Shown piece after piece: positions 31,749-40,229 of a stretch of DNA of 40,229 nucleotides (positions within the stretch are counted from its first letter, which is position 1; every line of letters starts with the position of its first letter). The position numbers and the translations under genes were made by a program. The notes below the pieces were generated by a model. That model was not told the origin of the DNA and ran no database searches. It saw nothing but the letters and a program-made list of their open reading frames with translations. Origin of the DNA: Pseudobdellovibrionaceae bacterium (GTDB lineage: Bacteria; Bdellovibrionota; Bdellovibrionia; Bdellovibrionales; UBA1609); NCBI GenBank assembly GCA_030591685.1, contig JAUVAX010000004.1:1-40229 (forward strand), given 5' to 3'.

Positions 31749-34439
31749 TTAAGATTTAAGCCTTTGCAGAGCCTCTCTCATTGAGGCAATGCGGATTTTA
31801 TAATCTTCAAGCTGTTTACGACCCAGCTCAACGACGTCCTCAGGGGCCTTACTTAAGAATTTTTCATTTGAAAGCCTTGAAGACAATTGAGATTGCTCTT
31901 TTTCTAATTTTTCAACTGACTTTTGTATGCGCTTTACCTCGTCATTAATATCAACAATACCAGAGAGTGGGATAACCACATCGACCTCCACGTCCCCAAA
32001 CCGAACCGTGGTCACAGCACATTGAGATAAGCTTTCAGGCTTTGACACCTCACACTCACCAAGCCCTGCAATTGAGACAATATAGGTTTTGTTTTCCCCT
32101 AATATTTTTTGAGATTTATCATCTTTTGGGTCAAGTATAGCTTTAAGCTTAATGCCTGGTTTAATACGGTTTTCACCCCGAATGTTACGAACGGCTGTAA
32201 TCACCTCACGAACTAAATCTAAATCAAAAGCCACCTCAGCACTGCCAGACTCTAACCACGATTTATCCTCTTTAACTGTTGGGTAAGAGTCTACGATAAT
32301 GGCCTCGCCTTTGAGGGGTAATTTTTGATACAGCTCTTCGGTTATAAATGGTGCAAAGGGGTGTAGCATCCTAAGTAAGCGGTTTAGAGTTTGAAGCATC
32401 ACCGTTCTTGTGGCTTGTTTTTCATTTAGGTTCTCACCATATAAAATGGGTTTTGAAAACTCTAAGTACCAATCACAAAACTCATGCCATGCAAAAGAGT
32501 AAATGGCATTTGCAGCGTCAGTAAAGCGATTTTGTGAGAGCGCCTCTTCTATTTTCTTTTCACACTCACCACACTTTTGAATCACCCACTGATCGGCATA
32601 CGAAAGGTCTGATTTATTTGCTATGGCCTCTGTGCCTCCGGCTGGAACCTCGTATCCCTCTAGATTAGAAAGCGTAAAGCGGGCCGCATTCCAAATTTTG
32701 TTCATAAAATTTCTATTACCCTCAAGCCTTTGCATTGAAAACTTAATATCCCGGCCCGAGCCGATCTGAGACATCAAAGTGAACCTTAAGGCATCGGCCC
32801 CGTATTGATCTATTAATTCTACAGGGTCAACAGCGTTATTTAATGACTTTGATAATTTGCGTCCTTGAGCATCTCTGACAAGCCCATGAATGTAGACCGT
32901 TCTAAATGGCACATCACCGACGAACTCTAAGCCCAACATCATCATGCGAGCGACCCAGAAAAATATAATATCCTGGCCCGTAACGAGTACACTTGTGGGG
33001 TAAAAAGTTTTTAAGCTCTCTGTTTCTTCGGGCCAACCTAAAGTTGAAAAGGGCCAAAGTGCTGACGAAAACCAAGTGTCTAAAACGTCATCTTCTTGCT
33101 TTAAGTTTTCAGATTTACACTCTTCACACTCTACAGGGTCCTTTTCACTGACTGTGATAAACTCGCAGTCTTGACAATACCATGCCGGTATTTGATGTCC
33201 CCACCAAAGCTGTCTCGAAATACACCAGTCCTGTATGTTGTTCATCCAGTGCAGATAAGTTTTAATCCATTTTTCAGGTTCAAAAACCGTCGTACCGCTT
33301 TCAACCACTCTTTTTGCGGGGATGGAGATTTCTTTTGTGTTCACAAACCATTGCTCTGACAAAAACGGCTCCACAACACAGCCCGAGCGCCCACAATGCC
33401 CTACTGAGTGCTCGTGAGGTTCTGTTTTAACCAAAAGCTCTAAAGCCTCTAAATCTTTTACGACCTGCTCTCGGGCTTGTTTAACTGTTAAACCCTCGTA
33501 GGCTTCGCCTGCGTTTTCGTTAAGCTTACCGTCTCGCGTGAGCAGGTTAATAGACTCTAAATCGTGTCGCTTACCAATTTCGTAATCGTTAAAGTCATGC
33601 GCGGGTGTTATTTTTACCACTCCCGAACCAAAACTCTTATCAACGTATTCGTCTGCAATAATTTTAATTTTTCGACCCACTAATGGTAACTCAATAAACT
33701 TTCCGATAAAACTTTTATAGCGGTCATCATCGGGATGTACGCAAACAGCTGTATCCCCAAGCATTGTTTCAGGGCGTGTTGTGGCTACAACCACCTCTCC
33801 TGAACCGTCGGCCAAGGGGTACTTAATATGCCACAGCTGCCCTTTGGTGTTTTTATGCTCCACTTCTAAATCTGAAATAGCCGACCCTAAAGCCGGCGAC
33901 CAATTAATTAAACGATTGCCGCGATAAATGGACCCTTTTTTATAAAGATTTACAAAGACCTTTCTTACCGCCTTAGAAACCCCGTCGTCTAAAGTAAATG
34001 TGTGTCGTTCCCAATCACAACTATCACCAAGGCGTTTCATTTGTTCAATGATTTGGTTTCCGTACTGCTCCTTCCACTCCCAAGTGCGCTTTACAAAGGA
34101 CTCCCTACCAAGCTCTTGACGAGTGAGCCCCTCTTTTTTCAACTGTTTCTCAACGACACTTTGTGTGGCAATACCCGCATGATCAGAACCCGGCAGCCAA
34201 AGGGTATTAAAACCCATCATCCTTTTATAACGAATCAAAACATCCTGAATGGTATGATCTAAAGCATGCCCCATATGCAGCTGACCCGTTATGTTCGGTG
34301 GGGGCAAAATAATACAAAAAGGAGGCTTAGTGGAAGTCTCTTCACACTTGAAATAGCCCTTTTCCTCCCACCATTTATACCACTTAACCTCTACGCTAGA
34401 AGGGTCATAACGGTCATTAATCTGAGTAATTTCAGCCAT
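31749..34439 (-). CDS. valS: Valyl-tRNA synthetase
   Basis: Class Ia synthetase for tRNA-Val, 896 residues. The HIGH motif is HMGH at 55-58 in PPPNITGQLHMGHALDHTIQD, followed by WLPGSDHAGIATQ. Editing domain motifs are TTRPETMLGDTAV and ITPAHDFNDYE. Around 425-455 a zinc-ribbon-like set CQDC...CEEC precedes DVLDTWFSSALWPFS, a feature of many ValRS. The KMSKS loop is KLSKS near 527-531. The C-terminal 65 residues form the coiled coil that clamps tRNA. The start ATG lies directly after a minimal ATG-TAA. Confidence 0.97.
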   Translation of the reverse strand: MAEITQINDRYDPSSVEVKWYKWWEEKGYFKCEETSTKPPFCIILPPPNITGQLHMGHALDHTIQDVLIRYKRMMGFNTLWLPGSDHAGIATQSVVEKQLKKEGLTRQELGRESFVKRTWEWKEQYGNQIIEQMKRLGDSCDWERHTFTLDDGVSKAVRKVFVNLYKKGSIYRGNRLINWSPALGSAISDLEVEHKNTKGQLWHIKYPLADGSGEVVVATTRPETMLGDTAVCVHPDDDRYKSFIGKFIELPLVGRKIKIIADEYVDKSFGSGVVKITPAHDFNDYEIGKRHDLESINLLTRDGKLNENAGEAYEGLTVKQAREQVVKDLEALELLVKTEPHEHSVGHCGRSGCVVEPFLSEQWFVNTKEISIPAKRVVESGTTVFEPEKWIKTYLHWMNNIQDWCISRQLWWGHQIPAWYCQDCEFITVSEKDPVECEECKSENLKQEDDVLDTWFSSALWPFSTLGWPEETESLKTFYPTSVLVTGQDIIFFWVARMMMLGLEFVGDVPFRTVYIHGLVRDAQGRKLSKSLNNAVDPVELIDQYGADALRFTLMSQIGSGRDIKFSMQRLEGNRNFMNKIWNAARFTLSNLEGYEVPAGGTEAIANKSDLSYADQWVIQKCGECEKKIEEALSQNRFTDAANAIYSFAWHEFCDWYLEFSKPILYGENLNEKQATRTVMLQTLNRLLRMLHPFAPFITEELYQKLPLKGEAIIVDSYPTVKEDKSWLESGSAEVAFDLDLVREVITAVRNIRGENRIKPGIKLKAILDPKDDKSQKILGENKTYIVSIAGLGECEVSKPESLSQCAVTTVRFGDVEVDVVIPLSGIVDINDEVKRIQKSVEKLEKEQSQLSSRLSNEKFLSKAPEDVVELGRKQLEDYKIRIASMREALQRLKS

Positions 34440-34455
34440 TTACATGGTGCTCCTT
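34440..34455 (-). promoter_or_regulatory. valS ribosome site with a start-stop element
   Basis: Read on the minus strand: AAGGAG (34455-34450), 4 nt, ATG (34445-34443), TAA (34442-34440), then the valS ATG (34439-34437). The Shine-Dalgarno sequence is 4 nt from the first ATG and 10 nt from the real start. The tiny ORF could hold the ribosome and feed valS by reinitiation. Confidence 0.5.
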
Positions 34456-34469
34456 GATGAATTTTACTC

Positions 34470-34498
34470 ACTTTAAACTATTTAGAACTCACTGACAA
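34470..34498 (-). promoter_or_regulatory. valS promoter
   Basis: On the minus strand TTGTCA (34498-34493), 17-nt spacer, TAAAGT (34475-34470). This would give a 5' leader of about 23 nt containing the start-stop element. Confidence 0.55.
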
Positions 34499-34658
34499 GC
34501 CTGGCCCTAAATATCACCCATGGATCCCAATCTAGGCCCCTATATGCCCGGACAAATTAAGTGGCAAAATGCCCTCGAAGAATCATAAAAGGCAAATAAA
34601 CAAATGCTCTCGATAAGTATGCAATAGCTACTTGTAAAATCCAGTCCACTACCTAGTG

Positions 34659-34994
34659 CTAAGGAGTGTTTATTTTTAATAAGTATTTTTCTAAACCCTT
34701 AGGCCCACCTAAAACAAAATGAACATTTAACCTATTTTTTTTGAGAAGTTTTTTACAATAAAACTTCGCCACCCAATCCCAATGATGCAATAAAATTATT
34801 GGTTCAGACAGGTTTTCAACACGCCCCTGAATGTACTTTGTGAGGCCTAGTGGACGCACTTGAGTCGCTGAAGTTAAGGCCGAGCAAAGTGCTTTTGAAT
34901 CCTTTTTAATTTGATGCCCTCGGCGCATATCTATAAACACAAAAGGTATACGATTGTTCGTTAAGTTAACTACCTGGTATGGCTCTACTTCCAT
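34659..34994 (-). CDS. Rhodanese-like protein without the catalytic cysteine
   Basis: It has 111 residues. The start of a rhodanese domain is suggested by IPFVFIDMRRGHQ (family pattern of hydrophobics, D, x, R), and the end by VHFVLGGPKGLEKYL, in place of the GG-xxxW turn. The active-site strand reads PIILLHHWDWVAKF, where sulfurtransferases have a Cys plus a CxxxxR loop, so the Cys is replaced by His and no sulfur transfer is expected. It may be a binding or regulatory version. The ATG lies 1 nt after the MFS gene stop, so both are cotranscribed. Homology is moderate at best. Confidence 0.5.
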   Translation of the reverse strand: MEVEPYQVVNLTNNRIPFVFIDMRRGHQIKKDSKALCSALTSATQVRPLGLTKYIQGRVENLSEPIILLHHWDWVAKFYCKKLLKKNRLNVHFVLGGPKGLEKYLLKINTP

Positions 34995-34995
34995 A

Positions 34996-36222
34996 TCAAC
35001 TCTCTAAAGCTTTCATTGGGATTTTTTGATAATTCATGACGGCCATAACCAAAGTCAAAGCAACAAAACCTCCGCCAACAAAAAAGGGGGTTTCTGGGTG
35101 GTAGTATTTATATAAAAAACTCCCCATAAGGGGGCCCAGTATTCGACCCATTGATGAAAGGCTTTGTGAGATCCCCATCATTTGCCCCTGCTCTTTTGCT
35201 GAGGAGAGTAAACTGATGCTCCCCGCAAGAGAGGGGTTTGTTAACCCAATACCTATGCCCATAAATGTGATGGCCACCCCTAACATCCATATTTGTGAAC
35301 TTAAACCCACTCCGATTAAGCACACACTGTATAGAACACTACCTATAATTAAAGTTTTTCTCTCGCCTAGTTTCGGCATCAACTTGCGAACTAAGAACCC
35401 CTGAGTGAGGGCCATGATAAGTCCCATGTATGCAAAGCCAAGGCTGGCTTGGTCAAAGCTCCAACCAAATTTGTCATCAACATAGAGAAACATAGCCACC
35501 TCCATATGCCCCATGGCAATGGCTGCAAATAAGTACATCCACAGTAAAAAACCCTTTTCGGAACTCCACAACAACCCTGTAAGACTTGCCAGCCTTTGAT
35601 ACACACTTTGCCTTTTAGGAGTTAAAGCGCGTTTTGATTTTGGCAAACTCTCCCCTAAAGACCGGTAAGCCCATATAAAATTACCAAAACAAATTAACGA
35701 AGCCACTACGGCCCCTAGACTCATTCCAAAAGGGGGGGCTGTGCCCATCTGAAGACCTAGTCGGCCAAAAACGCCCCCAATAAAAGGACCCATTACAAAC
35801 CCTAAGCCAATAGCGGCCCCCACCATGCCCATAGTTTGAGACCTTTTATTTTCAGGAGTTATATCCGCCACGTAAGCCATTGCGGTTGAAATATTGGCCC
35901 CAAACAAGCCTGCAAACATTCGAGCTATAAACAACAATAAATAACTGTTCGCAAAGGCAAAGCCCATATGAGCGACTGCCGCCCCCAACAAGCTCATAAG
36001 TAAAATAGGTCTCCGGCCATAGCGATCACTTATCTGCCCCCAAAAGGGTGCAAATAAAAACTGCATAAGTGAGTAAATCGACATTAATAAGCCCACTTGA
36101 AAAGGATCAGCCCCAAACTGCCTAGATAAATAGGAGTGAAGGGGGATAACAATTCCAAACCCAACTAAATCTATAAAAACAATTAAAAAAATTAAAATTA
36201 AGGGCTTCTTTTCTGGTCTCAT
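34996..36222 (-). CDS. MFS drug-efflux-type transporter (TetA-like, DHA1)
   Basis: It has 408 residues and about 12 membrane helices. The first helix FLIVFIDLVGFGIVIPLHSY and motif A GQISDRYGRRPIL after helix 2 match the TetA/Bcr proton-drug antiporter branch of the major facilitator superfamily. RMFAGLFGANISTAMAYVAD and GMVGAAIGLGFVMGPFIGG (motif C) occur in helices 4 and 5. The substrate is unknown; calling it tetracycline resistance would be an overreach. A candidate extended -10 ends 7 nt before the ATG and no Shine-Dalgarno sequence is seen. It forms a pair with the rhodanese-like gene. Confidence 0.88.
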   Translation of the reverse strand: MRPEKKPLILIFLIVFIDLVGFGIVIPLHSYLSRQFGADPFQVGLLMSIYSLMQFLFAPFWGQISDRYGRRPILLMSLLGAAVAHMGFAFANSYLLLFIARMFAGLFGANISTAMAYVADITPENKRSQTMGMVGAAIGLGFVMGPFIGGVFGRLGLQMGTAPPFGMSLGAVVASLICFGNFIWAYRSLGESLPKSKRALTPKRQSVYQRLASLTGLLWSSEKGFLLWMYLFAAIAMGHMEVAMFLYVDDKFGWSFDQASLGFAYMGLIMALTQGFLVRKLMPKLGERKTLIIGSVLYSVCLIGVGLSSQIWMLGVAITFMGIGIGLTNPSLAGSISLLSSAKEQGQMMGISQSLSSMGRILGPLMGSFLYKYYHPETPFFVGGGFVALTLVMAVMNYQKIPMKALES

Positions 36223-36229
36223 GACGGGT

Positions 36230-36238
36230 AAAGTAGCA
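36230..36238 (-). promoter_or_regulatory. Extended -10 (TGCTACTTT) 7 nt before the MFS ATG
   Basis: On the minus strand TGC (36238-36236) followed by TACTTT (36235-36230), then 7 nt to the ATG at 36222. Same spacing as the other putative leaderless genes, though the hexamer is a weaker match. Confidence 0.35.
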
Positions 36239-36285
36239 AGTAACCGTAAGCGTTGCTACGAATTCAACGACTTGAAAGGAAAATG

Positions 36286-37308
36286 ATGCGCTGTCTCCCC
36301 GCTTTGTTTAAACTGCTTTTAGTTCTTCTTTACATAGGCCCTGCAGAAGCTCAAGTTTTGAGATACCGAGAGGGGCAGATGAGTTTTTTCACTCGCTTTG
36401 AAGTCTTTAGTACCGACTCTAACTTTGATCCCTCTGGTGGAAGTTTCACAAAGCTCCCCGCAGGGCAAAGCTATGACCTCTCTCTTATAAAAACTCGTAT
36501 GCAGTATGACTACACCAATGACTTTGCCTTTTATGGTGGAGTTAATTTTGCCATTGCAAAAAGTAATGACGGGTTATTTACAAGAAATAACTCTACCCTC
36601 ACCGGCTTTGAGGGGGGATTACAATATAAAGCCATGAAAAAACCCTTCTTAATTGTGCCACAAATTCATGTTATTTTACCTTTTGAAACCATATCTAATA
36701 ACACAGATCAGGTGATAAGCAGTGAATCCGCCGTAGAAGTAGAGGTTGGAGTTTGGCTACAAAAAAAACTATGGCGATTATATAACTATGCCTACTTTGG
36801 CTTTGACTACAGAGACGGTGGTCGATCGGCACTGGGGAAATATAAACTAGGCACCTATGCTCGAATTAAAAATTTTTACATGGGCCTTGACGCCAATGGG
36901 TACCAGTCCATTAGTGACGATGAAAACACGAACACCCCTTTTGTTCGTACTGTAATTACAAACCAAGTGAACGGAAGTAGCTTGAAGTACTACTCCATCA
37001 ACCCTGATAATTTAAGCGTCGACTTGTGGGCCGGAATGATTGCTTTTGAAAACTACCTTTTTAAGGTGGGGTACGCACAGGACGTAAATGGGTCAAACTC
37101 GGCTAAAGGAAGTACTGTTTATGTGGGCCTTGATATCCGAAACTTTTACCTTAAAAGCAAAAAGGTCAGAAGCCAAAGGGCTCGAAGAAAAAGAATAAAC
37201 AACTTAAATGATCAATTTCAGCCTGAAGAGGACACCCTAGATGACGGTGAACTTGATGAAGACAAAATTGAAAAAGATCTTGAGGTTAAGGTGCTTAATA
37301 AAAATTAG
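36286..37308 (+). CDS. Outer-membrane beta-barrel-like protein with charged tail
   Basis: The ORF opens at TTG 36253, but AAAGGA at 36275-36280 points to the ATG at 36286 (36283 is the alternative), giving [22 protein letters not shown] as signal peptide and 340 residues in all. The mature protein has many Tyr/Phe-rich alternating strands ([61 protein letters not shown]), typical of an outer-membrane barrel. The last 50 residues are not barrel-like: a basic segment [12 protein letters not shown] followed by an acidic one ([20 protein letters not shown]). The stop codon overlaps the convergent YchJ gene stop. Confidence 0.65.
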   Translation: MRCLPALFKLLLVLLYIGPAEAQVLRYREGQMSFFTRFEVFSTDSNFDPSGGSFTKLPAGQSYDLSLIKTRMQYDYTNDFAFYGGVNFAIAKSNDGLFTRNNSTLTGFEGGLQYKAMKKPFLIVPQIHVILPFETISNNTDQVISSESAVEVEVGVWLQKKLWRLYNYAYFGFDYRDGGRSALGKYKLGTYARIKNFYMGLDANGYQSISDDENTNTPFVRTVITNQVNGSSLKYYSINPDNLSVDLWAGMIAFENYLFKVGYAQDVNGSNSAKGSTVYVGLDIRNFYLKSKKVRSQRARRKRINNLNDQFQPEEDTLDDGELDEDKIEKDLEVKVLNKN

Positions 37309-37784
37309 CCGCAGCATTTTTTATGCTTTTTACCGCTACCACAAGAGCAAGGGTCGTTGCGACCAATTTTTTTATCCTGCCGCACAAAGGTTTCAATATC
37401 AGGGGTCTTACTGGTTGAAAAAAACCACTTATTTTTATGTTTTACAAATGTACTCAGCTCATGATGCGTTTCAGATTTACCATTAAGTATGTAGCGCACT
37501 TTAAACTCAACAGTGCCGGATTTATCGTCCCCCTCACCCTCAACGCAATTAATAATTTCAAGACCCAACCACTCACTTTTCTGAGACCATGACTCTGTGG
37601 AGTTACGATCAAATTCATTTATTGTTCGAGGATCATGCGTTTTTTCAATATAATCAATATTACCTAATGTGTAGGCTACATACCGAGAGCGCATCAATTG
37701 TTCTGCTGTTTTCGGGGGGGCACCCTTTAAATATAAATCACAACAGTTATCAAAATTAAGCTCCGAACCACATGGACAGCTCAC
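37305..37784 (-). CDS. ychJ: YchJ/UPF0225 family protein with two SEC-C motifs
   Basis: It has 159 residues. A zinc-binding SEC-C motif lies at each end: [13 protein letters not shown] (3-15) and [15 protein letters not shown] (about 144-158). Between them is the NTF2-like YchJ domain ([47 protein letters not shown]). The start is GTG at 37784 after AGGAGGGAAC. The function of the family is unknown; the C-terminal motif resembles the SecB/ribosome-contacting motif of SecA. Confidence 0.9.
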   Translation of the reverse strand: MSCPCGSELNFDNCCDLYLKGAPPKTAEQLMRSRYVAYTLGNIDYIEKTHDPRTINEFDRNSTESWSQKSEWLGLEIINCVEGEGDDKSGTVEFKVRYILNGKSETHHELSTFVKHKNKWFFSTSKTPDIETFVRQDKKIGRNDPCSCGSGKKHKKCCG

Positions 37785-37877
37785 GTTCCCTCCTAGCTTT
37801 GCGTTTTAACAAACACAGAGGCTAACATACAAGCTCTCAAAGGGCAGTTGTTTTTTTAAGATCAACTTTATAATTAT

Positions 37878-40229
37878 TTAATAATGAAATTCGAGGTTTA
37901 ATCTCTCTTTTGCAGAACCGTCCTGTTCTGGCGAGCCCTCCATCTCCTTGGGCGCATCATTTTTAGATTTATCGCTCTTAGGATTTTCTGGGTCCGTTTT
38001 ATGATATTTCAAATAGAAATCTTTTTTAAATCTATTTAGTTTTTTAAAATTAGATTTTGTTTTTACTACTTTTCGAATCTCATCTGTAAAATATTTCTCG
38101 ATGTCCTTCATTCTGGTTTTACCTGCGTCTACAAAATCTATATTAATTTTGTTATACTCCTCATGCAGCTCTCGAACCAAGTTTGACTCTTGTGAGATAA
38201 ATGGAACAATAGATTCGTCACTTAATTTTAATTTTTCTACAAAAAATTCATTTAACTGAATAATCCACTCTTCCCTATATTTTATATCTAATTCGTTTTT
38301 AACATAACTCTCTGTATATAAAACTCGATCGGTATATGATTTATGGTACTCACTCACCTTATCAGGGTTAAACGTCGGCTTGTTGGCCTTGACTTCAGCT
38401 ACCTTTTCAGCATATATATCAGTAACAGCCTTTGACTCACTGGCGACCTCTCTGAGGGTGGTCTCTGCTTGTTCTAAGACATCTGAGCCATAAATCACAG
38501 AAACCGCGATTACTACACTGGCCACACCCGATCTGATCCAAAAATTTCTTGTTTTTTTATGCTGCTCATGGGGGTCAACCTGTAAGTAGGCCGCTAAGTC
38601 AGATTCATCATAATCAATATTTAAAAGTACCTTCTCTGAAATTTTATTAATTTCATATTTTATGTCCTCTATAGAGCCCGCATCATTAGGTTTCGACAAA
38701 TGCTTTTTTAAATTTGACACTAGAGCTGCATTTAACTCTCTCACGAGAACCCTTCTGTCTGACTGCAACTTATCTGAAGACTCATGAACTTGGCTTGATA
38801 TTTCTGACTCAATTTGTTTCATTTGCCTAAGTCGCAGTGATGACATTTCAGTTTCTAAGTCTTTTTTTCGCTTATCAAATGTATCCTCAAGCTCCTCAAT
38901 TCTCTCTGCGTGCCCCGAGGTAAATTTATCTTTTACTTTCTTTTGCTCTAACTTTAAATCTTTAATTAATATCTCTGATCGATCATTCACGGCACGTAAA
39001 ATCTCGTCAGCATCTAATTGAGCCTTAGACTTAATCGAGTCAGCTTCATTTAAAAGAGCCTCTCTTTCTTTTTGAATCTCAGCTTTCAGCCCATCCGTAG
39101 AGTCGATAAGTTGCTTATGCTCATCAAGAGAGTGCTCCTTTACGGCCTGCACATCAGCTAAAATCTCCTTTTCCTCGCCCTTTGCCCTCTCAACTATTTG
39201 GCGAGCCTCATCTTCAGCCTTTTTGACAAATTCCTCGGCCTGCTTCGTTGAGGAGGCAATGCGCTCATCAATTTTTTCATACGCAACTCTTGTTTGCTCT
39301 TCTCGATCCTGGAGTGCTTTTTTATCTTTATCCATCATAACGGTTTGAGCATTTGCTATGATGTCCTCGGCACGCTTCTCAGCATCCTCTTTGATTTTCT
39401 TAGCATCCTTTAAGTATAAATCTCTTTCTTTTTCAAATATTTCAATTTCATCTTTTTTGGCTCTGCTAAAATTTTCCAAACTTTTTTCAATGGATTCTTG
39501 CCTTTTGTATAATTTATCTAATCGACGCTGCGCCTTTTCTGCGTTTTCTGCCACCTCTAAATGCTCAGCCTTATAGCCTGTAATCTCGTCTTTTAACGAG
39601 GCGCTCTCTTTTTTTAATTCTTCATTTTGCTCCAAAAGTTGCTCATGGCTGTTTTTTCCCTTAATTAACTCTTCGTGTAAGGCTTGATGATCTTCCTTCA
39701 CTGATGAAAAGTTATTTTCAATTGTAAAAATCTGGCCTTCCAGGTGAGCTTTTCTGGACTCAAAGGACTCCTCCTCACTCTTTAAAAGGCCTTGGACTTT
39801 ATTTCTTTGATTTTCAGCAGCTTTCTGTTCATTTTGAACGCTTTTTTTATCTGTGTCTAATTTTTCTAAATCAGTCTTTATAGATGAGATCACTTCTACA
39901 AGCTTTGTCCTCTCATTTTTAGTTTCCTTAAGCTCCTCACGAGCTTTCGCCTGCAATATATGGCCTTCTTTTTCAATATTTTCCTTCTTGTTCTCAGCGT
40001 CTAATATGATTTTTTTGGCATGACCGTAGCTTTCAGAAATCTCACTCTCTGCTTTGAGTTTTATTTTTTCAGCATCCCCACGACTTATCTCTATTAATTT
40101 TTCAGCTTCAACTTTAGCGCTTTCAATTTTTTTCGCACCATCTTCATTTGCTTTGATAATAATACTTTTGTACTTAGAACGCGCGTTTTTGATGCTCTCC
40201 TCGGCGTCCACAAATATCTGTGCTGACTG
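37878..40229 (-). CDS. Long coiled-coil membrane protein (N-terminus beyond window)
   Basis: At least 783 codons are open to the right edge. A GTG at 40211 exists but the frame continues through it (QSAQIF before VDAEES), so the true start is probably outside. Residues 1-500 (numbered from 40211) are nearly continuous coiled coil, very rich in Glu, Lys and Ala, with DivIVA-like repeats such as DAEKRAEDIIANAQTVM. Around 557-576 is one membrane helix (WIRSGVASVVIAVSVIYG). About 200 residues follow, helical and charged, ending in a Pro/Glu/Lys-rich tail. By charge, the long coil is probably cytoplasmic and the end periplasmic, but topology is uncertain. No named family recognised; a cytoskeletal or polar scaffold is conceivable. 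Confidence 0.75.
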   Translation of the reverse strand, partial: QSAQIFVDAEESIKNARSKYKSIIIKANEDGAKKIESAKVEAEKLIEISRGDAEKIKLKAESEISESYGHAKKIILDAENKKENIEKEGHILQAKAREELKETKNERTKLVEVISSIKTDLEKLDTDKKSVQNEQKAAENQRNKVQGLLKSEEESFESRKAHLEGQIFTIENNFSSVKEDHQALHEELIKGKNSHEQLLEQNEELKKESASLKDEITGYKAEHLEVAENAEKAQRRLDKLYKRQESIEKSLENFSRAKKDEIEIFEKERDLYLKDAKKIKEDAEKRAEDIIANAQTVMMDKDKKALQDREEQTRVAYEKIDERIASSTKQAEEFVKKAEDEARQIVERAKGEEKEILADVQAVKEHSLDEHKQLIDSTDGLKAEIQKEREALLNEADSIKSKAQLDADEILRAVNDRSEILIKDLKLEQKKVKDKFTSGHAERIEELEDTFDKRKKDLETEMSSLRLRQMKQIESEISSQVHESSDKLQSDRRVLVRELNAALVSNLKKHLSKPNDAGSIEDIKYEINKISEKVLLNIDYDESDLAAYLQVDPHEQHKKTRNFWIRSGVASVVIAVSVIYGSDVLEQAETTLREVASESKAVTDIYAEKVAEVKANKPTFNPDKVSEYHKSYTDRVLYTESYVKNELDIKYREEWIIQLNEFFVEKLKLSDESIVPFISQESNLVRELHEEYNKINIDFVDAGKTRMKDIEKYFTDEIRKVVKTKSNFKKLNRFKKDFYLKYHKTDPENPKSDKSKNDAPKEMEGSPEQDGSAKERLNLEFHY

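Noticed and set aside
34996-36222. Tetracycline-resistance call for the MFS protein
   Set aside because: Motifs A and C show only the antiporter family; substrate specificity cannot be read from sequence.

Overview
The window reads as a chromosomal segment of a Bdellovibrionota-type bacterium (a Bdellovibrio-and-like organism). The DNA is AT-rich and densely coding. It carries two genes of the TIGR02147/DUF4423 regulator family, which I know mainly from Bdellovibrio relatives and Fibrobacter. It also has many secreted or lipoprotein hypotheticals, including one beginning CGTDTGNP after the lipobox, and menaquinone rather than ubiquinone genes. Placement below phylum level is not supported. 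I saw no tRNA, rRNA, insertion sequence or CRISPR array.

Layout. From 1 to 5.6 kb lie menaquinone and shikimate genes: menD (cut by the left edge) and menF on the minus strand, aroF-ubiE on the plus strand, a small secreted helical protein, and aroC. leuS follows at 5.7-8.3 kb. From 8.4 to 18.3 kb is an accessory-looking block. It holds a large exported protein whose TTG start sits in a terminator T-tract, a zinc-protease-like protein coupled to a small secreted partner, a YfbK-like lipoprotein that has lost its vWA domain, a Cys-rich lipoprotein overlapping a TIGR02147 regulator, a second secreted HEYVH protein with an odd in-frame TGA, and a second TIGR02147 gene broken by a frameshift in an A7 run.

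From 18.4 to 25.9 kb a single minus-strand run reads dppA-dppB-dppC-aroB-aroA-[aroK-aroD-aroE fusion]. The last three genes are joined by ATGA overlaps. Their enzyme order (DHQ synthase, EPSP synthase, shikimate kinase, dehydroquinase, shikimate dehydrogenase) is that of the eukaryotic pentafunctional AROM protein. With aroF and aroC nearby, all seven steps to chorismate are encoded in about 20 kb, followed by the menF/menD branch and the final UbiE/MenG methylation.

From 26.2 kb to the right end are an HPF/RaiA-like short protein, rnr with an outer-membrane barrel gene, a GDPD phosphodiesterase, a 2OG-Fe(II) oxygenase, valS, a rhodanese-like protein without the catalytic Cys, an MFS exporter, a second outer-membrane-type protein, a YchJ/SEC-C protein, and a long coiled-coil membrane protein running off the right edge.

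Several genes lacking a Shine-Dalgarno sequence have a -10-like hexamer ending exactly 7 nt before the ATG, which suggests leaderless transcripts.
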